Shown here in pieces: positions 60,124 through 64,000 of a stretch of 64,000 nucleotides of DNA (position 1 is the stretch's first letter; every line of letters begins with the position of its first letter). Under the pieces are notes generated by a model. The model was not told where the DNA came from. It worked only from the letters and a program-made list of their open reading frames with translations, and searched no databases. Source of the DNA: Mycobacterium sp. PSTR-4-N (GTDB lineage Bacteria > Actinomycetota > Actinomycetes > Mycobacteriales > Mycobacteriaceae); the NCBI RefSeq assembly GCF_022348085.1, contig NZ_JAKRFN010000004.1, forward strand, positions 62,001 to 126,000, read 5' to 3'. Position numbers and translations under genes: made by a program.

Positions 60124-61638
60124 CTACGACAGCGCGGGCTCGGCAACCGGGATGGTCGCGGTGATGCGGGTGCCCTCGCCTGGCGGGCTCGTCAGGGTGA
60201 GCGAGCCCGAGAGGGCCTCGACGCGGTCTCGTAAACCCATCAGACCCGAGCCGGCCCCGGCGGCGGCGCCACCGATGCCGTCGTCGCAGACCGACAGGCG
60301 CAGCGCCCGGTCCTCGAGCCTGGCCTCGATGGTGACCACCTCGGCCTGCGCGTGCTTGGCGGCATTGGTCAGCGCCTCTGCCGCGAGGTAATACGCCGCC
60401 ACCTCCACGGACTCGGGCAGCCTGCGGTCCACCTCGACGGTCAGCTCGACCGGCACGGTCGAGCGGCGTGCCAGCGCCTTGAGCGCAGCCGGTAGTCCGC
60501 CTTTGGAGAGAACGGCGGGATGCATTCCGCGGGACAGCTCCTGCAGGTCCGAGTAGAGGTCTGCCAGGCCGGCCACCGCTGCGGACAGCTGATCGCGGAG
60601 GTCGTCGGTGCCGGCGGCCGCCTCAGCGGCGCGCAGCTGCAAGCTCAGCGACACGATTCGCTGTTGGGCGCCGTCGTGGAGGTCGCGCTCGAAGCCGCGG
60701 CGTGCCTCGTCGGCCGCCGCGACGAGCCGGGCCCGCGACGCGGTCAGCGCCGCCCGCGTTTCAGCGTTGGCGATGGCGGTGGAGATGAGATCGGCGAAGT
60801 CGCCGACATGGGCGTCGAGGTCCGCAGCGATCGCCTCGGAATCCAGACACCCCACCAGCAGCGCGCCGCGCACTGCGCCGTCCACGATCAACGGAACGCC
60901 CGTGGCCGACCGCACCCACAGGGCGCGCAACCGGTTCGCGATCGGGCCGGTCGCCTCGTCGTAGTCCTCGATCCGGGCCGGTGCGCTTAGCCGGCGAATC
61001 CTGGTGCTGACGCTGTCCCCGGCCATGGGGAGCCGCTCGCCCGGCGACAGACTGGGTTTCCCGGGCCGGTCGCATGCGGCGAGCACCACGCAGGTGTCGT
61101 CGGGTTCGAATCTCAGCAGTGTGACCTGATCGACGGCCAGGCTTCGCGCCAGCTCGGTGACCGCGACTCCGAAGACTTCCGGGGGATCGGCGCCGCGCGC
61201 GACCAGGGTGGCGACGCGACGCAGCGCGGCCTGCTGCGCAGCGAGGCTGTCGGCCTGCCGCCGGCGTTGCTCGGCCTCGGCTGCCCGCACCCGCGCCTGC
61301 CCGACCAGCGCGTTGGTGAGCAGTGCCAGCGTCAGGAAGATCGCCACCGCGGGCGCGAGGCTGTCGCGGCCCTCGAGATGCAGATAGGCGTACACCGCCG
61401 CGCTCGCGAACGACGTCGCGACGGCGAGGCCGAAACCCCAACCTGCGGAGACGACCAACACACCCAGCAGCAGTAGGGCCCCGAAAGCGTTCATGGGCGC
61501 AACCCGTTTGAGCGCGACGACGGCGAGAACCTCGGCGACGAGGAACGCGCAGGCCACCACGATGCCCGCCCCGAGCGGACGGGCTGTGGGTCGCACCACC
61601 ACGGACAGCAGCGTGGTAGTGAGCGAACGCCAGGTCAC
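60124..61638 (-). CDS. Sensor histidine kinase (HisKA_3, GAF, membrane-bound)
   Basis: A 504-residue histidine kinase. Three to four hydrophobic helices occupy about 20-115, a GAF domain follows (about 140-290), then the NarL-type dimerisation helix FERDLHDGAQQRIVSLSLQ with the phosphorylated His, and the HATPase domain with AAEALTNAAKHA, DDGIGGA and GSGLMGLRDRVEAL. The response regulator partner is probably NarL-like at 62061-62714. TACGAT (61650-61645, minus strand) lies 6 nt before GTG 61638, supporting this start. Stop is 8 bp from the convergent nrdF. Confidence 0.9.
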   Translation of the reverse strand: MTWRSLTTTLLSVVVRPTARPLGAGIVVACAFLVAEVLAVVALKRVAPMNAFGALLLLGVLVVSAGWGFGLAVATSFASAAVYAYLHLEGRDSLAPAVAIFLTLALLTNALVGQARVRAAEAEQRRRQADSLAAQQAALRRVATLVARGADPPEVFGVAVTELARSLAVDQVTLLRFEPDDTCVVLAACDRPGKPSLSPGERLPMAGDSVSTRIRRLSAPARIEDYDEATGPIANRLRALWVRSATGVPLIVDGAVRGALLVGCLDSEAIAADLDAHVGDFADLISTAIANAETRAALTASRARLVAAADEARRGFERDLHDGAQQRIVSLSLQLRAAEAAAGTDDLRDQLSAAVAGLADLYSDLQELSRGMHPAVLSKGGLPAALKALARRSTVPVELTVEVDRRLPESVEVAAYYLAAEALTNAAKHAQAEVVTIEARLEDRALRLSVCDDGIGGAAAGAGSGLMGLRDRVEALSGSLTLTSPPGEGTRITATIPVAEPALS

Positions 61639-61644
61639 CGGCCG

Positions 61645-61650
61645 ATCGTA
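61645..61650 (-). promoter_or_regulatory. -10 element of the histidine kinase gene (leaderless)
   Basis: TACGAT on the minus strand fits TANNNT and ends 6 nt before GTG 61638. It also sits 61 bp from the divergent receiver gene start at 61711. Confidence 0.5.
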
Positions 61651-61710
61651 GTGGCAAGGATTCCCGTTAACCGGAATGCCGACGCGAGCGCGCGTAGGCA
61701 CACTAGAGGG

Positions 61711-62079
61711 ATGACCGGTGTGCGCTGTTTGATCGTCGATGACAGCTCGTCATTCCGCGACGCCGCACGTGCCATGTTGGAGCGCGCCGCTTTCGTCGTG
61801 GTCGGGACGGCGGCCGGCGCGCAGGAAGCGGTCGAGAAGGCTGACGCGCTCCACCCCGATGTTGCTCTGGTCGATGTGAACCTGGGCGCCGACAGCGGAT
61901 TCGACGTCGCCGAGCGGCTTTCCGGCACCGCGGTCATCCTCACCTCGACCCACGACGAGCAGGATTTCGCCGACCTGATCGAGGCGAGCCCCGCGCTGGG
62001 GTTCCTTCCCAAACTGGCGCTCTCGCCGACGGCGGTGCTCACCATGCTGGGCCGCGTGGGTCAGCGGGATTCCAGGTAG
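61711..62079 (+). CDS. Single-domain response regulator (REC only)
   Basis: A 122-residue stand-alone receiver. Asp10-Asp11 (VDDSSS), phosphoacceptor Asp55 (ALVDVNLGADSG), a conserved Thr/Ser in ILTSTHDEQ and Lys101 (FLPKLALSP) make a complete phosphorylation site. There is no output domain, so it could be a phosphate sink or protein-interaction switch. It is divergent from the kinase gene and its 3' end overlaps the convergent NarL-type regulator by 19 nt. ATG 61711 follows AGAGGG almost directly, which makes the start slightly uncertain. Confidence 0.85.
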   Translation: MTGVRCLIVDDSSSFRDAARAMLERAAFVVVGTAAGAQEAVEKADALHPDVALVDVNLGADSGFDVAERLSGTAVILTSTHDEQDFADLIEASPALGFLPKLALSPTAVLTMLGRVGQRDSR

Positions 62080-62714
62080 AGGATCACCGCGCGGACGCGG
62101 CGGTGGTCGTCACCGGTCTCGGGCAGGTCGAGTTTGGTCAGGATGCTGCGGACGTGCTTTTCGACGGTGCCCTCGGTGACCCACAGACGGCGGCCGATAC
62201 CGCCGTTGGACAGGCCCTCGGCCATCAGTGTGAGGACCTCGCGTTCGCGGGCGCTCAACGCGGCCAGCGGGTCGTTGCGCTTACGCGCACCGACCAGCTC
62301 GGCCACCAACGCCGGATCGACCACCGATGCGCCGTTGGCGACACGGTGCACGGTGTCGATGAAGTCGTCGACGTCGGTGACGCGAGTCTTGAGCAAGTAC
62401 CCGATCGCGTGGCCACCGGCCAGCAGTTCCATGGCGTGGTCGACGTCGACATGCGCCGAGAGCACGACGATGCCGATCCCTGGTGCCTCCTCGCGGATCA
62501 CCCGCGCGGCATCAAGCCCCTCCGTCGTGTGGGTGGGCGGCATCCGGATGTCGACGAGCACCAGGTCGGGCTCCTCGGTGCGGACCAGCCCGAGAAGAGC
62601 CGACGCGTCTCCTGCCTGGCCGACGACCTCCAGGCCCGAGCGTTGGAGCAGGCTGGCCAGCCCCTCGCGCAGCAGCACGTCGTCGTCGGCGATCGCGATC
62701 CTCAGAGCGCCCAT
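62061..62714 (-). CDS. NarL/LuxR-family response regulator
   Basis: A 217-residue response regulator with receiver (phosphoacceptor Asp55 in LVLVDIRMP, Lys109 in YLLKTRV) and C-terminal LuxR HTH (LSAREREVLTLMAEGLSNGGIGRRLWVTEGTVEKHVRSILTKL). It probably works with the histidine kinase at 60124-61638, which has the NarL-partner dimerisation domain. ATG 62714 is the usual start; ATG 62732 would add MSECQT. A TCTGACAT direct repeat lies in the upstream region (62717-62731). Confidence 0.9.
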   Translation of the reverse strand: MGALRIAIADDDVLLREGLASLLQRSGLEVVGQAGDASALLGLVRTEEPDLVLVDIRMPPTHTTEGLDAARVIREEAPGIGIVVLSAHVDVDHAMELLAGGHAIGYLLKTRVTDVDDFIDTVHRVANGASVVDPALVAELVGARKRNDPLAALSAREREVLTLMAEGLSNGGIGRRLWVTEGTVEKHVRSILTKLDLPETGDDHRRVRAVILYLESR

Positions 62715-62836
62715 GGTCTGACATTCTGACATCGAGCCGACATCGGCGTGGTCGCTGCGGTCTGGGTGCCAGCGGTAAGTGTGATGTCCGGTCAGCATCT
62801 ACGCATCCCGTGACCGAATGCACGAGACTGGTGGCC

Positions 62837-64000
62837 ATGCAGCGATCGATCGGTCAACCCGTGTCGCGAGTCGAAGGAAGGCAGAAGGTGACGGGCGCGG
62901 CGCGCTACACCGCGGACACTCCCGTCGACGACCCCACTTTCGCGGTCCTGGTGCAGGCCACGATTGCGCATGGCCGCGTAACCGCCGAGTCGATGGCCGC
63001 CGCGGCCGCCAGGGCCGCGAACGCGCCGGGGACCATCTTCGTGCTGACGCCGCTCAATTGTCCTCGATTGCAATCGATTCCGAAGGACATGACGTGGGAT
63101 CTGCCGCTGGAGCGCCGCCCGCCGCTGTCGGATCTGACGGTTCAGCACGTGGGCCAGCACCTGGCGATGGTGGTGGCCGACTCACCGGAGAACGCCACCT
63201 ACGCCGCGTCGTTGATGAGCTTCGACTACGAGGTGTCGCCCGCCCAGCTGAGCGCCCGGCAGGTGCTGGCCGAGCCGGGCGTCCCCGACGACGGCCCCGT
63301 CCGGCACGGCGTCTACCGGCCAGACCACTTCGTGAAGCTCGACGAGGAGAAGTTGCAGGACCACCGGGGTCCGGCGGACGAACCCGCCGGCGTCCGAGTC
63401 GAGTCCACCTACCGCACCCCGATCAACACCCACTATCCGATCGAGCTGTCGGCGACGGTCGCCAGGTGGGAGGGTGAGGACCTCGTCCTGCACGACAGCA
63501 CCCGATGGATCACCGGCGAACGACGCGCGGTTGCGGCCTATCTGGGGATCGCCGAGGATCGGGTTCGGATTCTCTCGCCGCTGGTCGGTGGTGCGTTCGG
63601 CAGCAAGAGCTTCTTGTGGATGCACGTGGTGCTGTGCGCGGTGGCAGCGCGTGAGATCGGCCGGCCGGTCAAACTGGTGCTGACCCGCGATCAGATGTAC
63701 ACCTCGACCGGTCATCGGCCGCGCACCGAACAAACGGTGAGGCTGGTGGCCGACGACGCCGGCGCCATCACCAGCACCGAACACCACACCCTGACCGAGA
63801 CCTCTACCGTTGCGCACTTCTGCGAGCCCGCCGGTCTGTCCACTCGGCTGCTGTACCGCTCACCACGAATGAGTGTGTCTCACACCGTCGCCCGCATCAA
63901 CGCGCCCACCCCGTGCTTCATGCGCGGGCCGGGTGAGGCACCCGGCCTGTTCGCTCTCGAGGTCGCGATGGACGAGCTCGCCGCCGCGACGAACCAGGAC
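62837..64000 (+). CDS. Xanthine dehydrogenase-family molybdenum-binding subunit (cut by window edge)
   Basis: The frame from ATG 62837 stays open to the window end (388 codons). The N-terminus SIGQPVSRVEGRQKVTGAARYTADTP is the standard start of XdhA/CoxL-type Mo subunits, and VGGAFGSK (about 253-260) and MRGPGEAPGLFALE (about 359-372) are Mo-cofactor-binding segments. The missing C-terminus should carry the active-site glutamate. Which aldehyde, purine or CO-type substrate it oxidises cannot be told. The 2Fe-2S and FAD subunits are not upstream, so they are either downstream or elsewhere. Confidence 0.9.
   Translation, partial: MQRSIGQPVSRVEGRQKVTGAARYTADTPVDDPTFAVLVQATIAHGRVTAESMAAAAARAANAPGTIFVLTPLNCPRLQSIPKDMTWDLPLERRPPLSDLTVQHVGQHLAMVVADSPENATYAASLMSFDYEVSPAQLSARQVLAEPGVPDDGPVRHGVYRPDHFVKLDEEKLQDHRGPADEPAGVRVESTYRTPINTHYPIELSATVARWEGEDLVLHDSTRWITGERRAVAAYLGIAEDRVRILSPLVGGAFGSKSFLWMHVVLCAVAAREIGRPVKLVLTRDQMYTSTGHRPRTEQTVRLVADDAGAITSTEHHTLTETSTVAHFCEPAGLSTRLLYRSPRMSVSHTVARINAPTPCFMRGPGEAPGLFALEVAMDELAAATNQD

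Noticed and set aside
60119..60139. Hairpin GCCCGC...GCGGGC between nrdF and the kinase gene as a terminator
   Set aside because: The stem is only 6 bp and lies in the last codons of the kinase gene; too weak to list as a feature.

Overview
The window is high-GC chromosomal DNA from a mycobacterium, most likely a non-tuberculous, rapidly growing Mycobacterium/Mycolicibacterium species. Signs of this are the many acyl-CoA dehydrogenases and other FadE/FadD-type genes, F420/LLM oxidoreductases, GTG/TTG starts, and TANNNT -10 hexamers 6-7 nt upstream of start codons (leaderless genes). Gene order also matches what I recall of M. tuberculosis: Rv1354c-Rv1355c (c-di-GMP enzyme and ThiF/nitroreductase protein) on the left, and in the middle and right a block like Rv3048c-Rv3063 (nrdF2, nrdE, nrdI, nrdH, FMN reductase, TetR, dinP, SDR, TetR, cyp136, ligB, cstA). 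I saw no tRNA, rRNA, transposase, integrase or CRISPR array.

Layout. 1-6.1 kb: edge of an exported protein, a nucleotidyltransferase divergent from an endonuclease/phosphatase-fold protein, a universal stress protein with a DosR-like box, and a two-gene FadE operon behind a dyad operator. 6.1-10.9 kb: GAF-GGDEF-EAL c-di-GMP enzyme, ThiF-nitroreductase fusion and an acyltransferase-like protein in one leftward operon, then 0.8 kb without a gene. 11.7-17.6 kb: MaoC hydratase, and a beta-oxidation cluster (acyl-CoA dehydrogenase divergent from SDR-thiolase-acyl-CoA dehydrogenase-GntR, translationally coupled). 18-25.5 kb: KAS III-sulfotransferase pair, a secreted protein with a triplicated domain, FadD, LLM oxidoreductase. 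25.5-33.2 kb: YbdD/CstA, DNA ligase LigB, membrane-anchored Mo-cofactor oxidoreductase, APH-like kinase, TauE-type permease. 33.5-34.2 kb: a free-standing LeuA regulatory domain preceded by an apparently leaderless leader peptide and attenuator-like hairpin.

34.2-44.2 kb: CYP136 with divergent TetR and SDR, AAA ATPase-DinB-TetR operon divergent from an FMN reductase, then nrdHIE behind two NrdR-like boxes. 44.2-59 kb separates nrdHIE from nrdF and is the accessory part: DUF5997/LysR-like pair, TetR/LLM pair, VOC protein, then a 1392-residue TIR-STAND-WD40 protein, a patatin-like phospholipase and, facing them, a four-helix membrane protein with Rossmann and RyR domains. After these come a geranylgeranyl-reductase-like flavoprotein, TetR, DsrE and a hydrolase-LuxR fusion. 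59.1-64 kb: nrdF, histidine kinase, two response regulators and the start of a xanthine-dehydrogenase-type Mo subunit.

The most promising new system is the TIR-STAND-WD40 / patatin / RyR-membrane-protein trio at 47.5-55.2 kb. It has the parts of an abortive-infection or nucleotide-signalling defence module: a WD40 sensor, a STAND NTPase switch, a TIR NAD-cleaving candidate, a lipase candidate, and a possible nucleotide-sensing membrane protein. The leaderless leader peptide and hairpin before the LeuA-domain gene are the best candidate new regulatory element.
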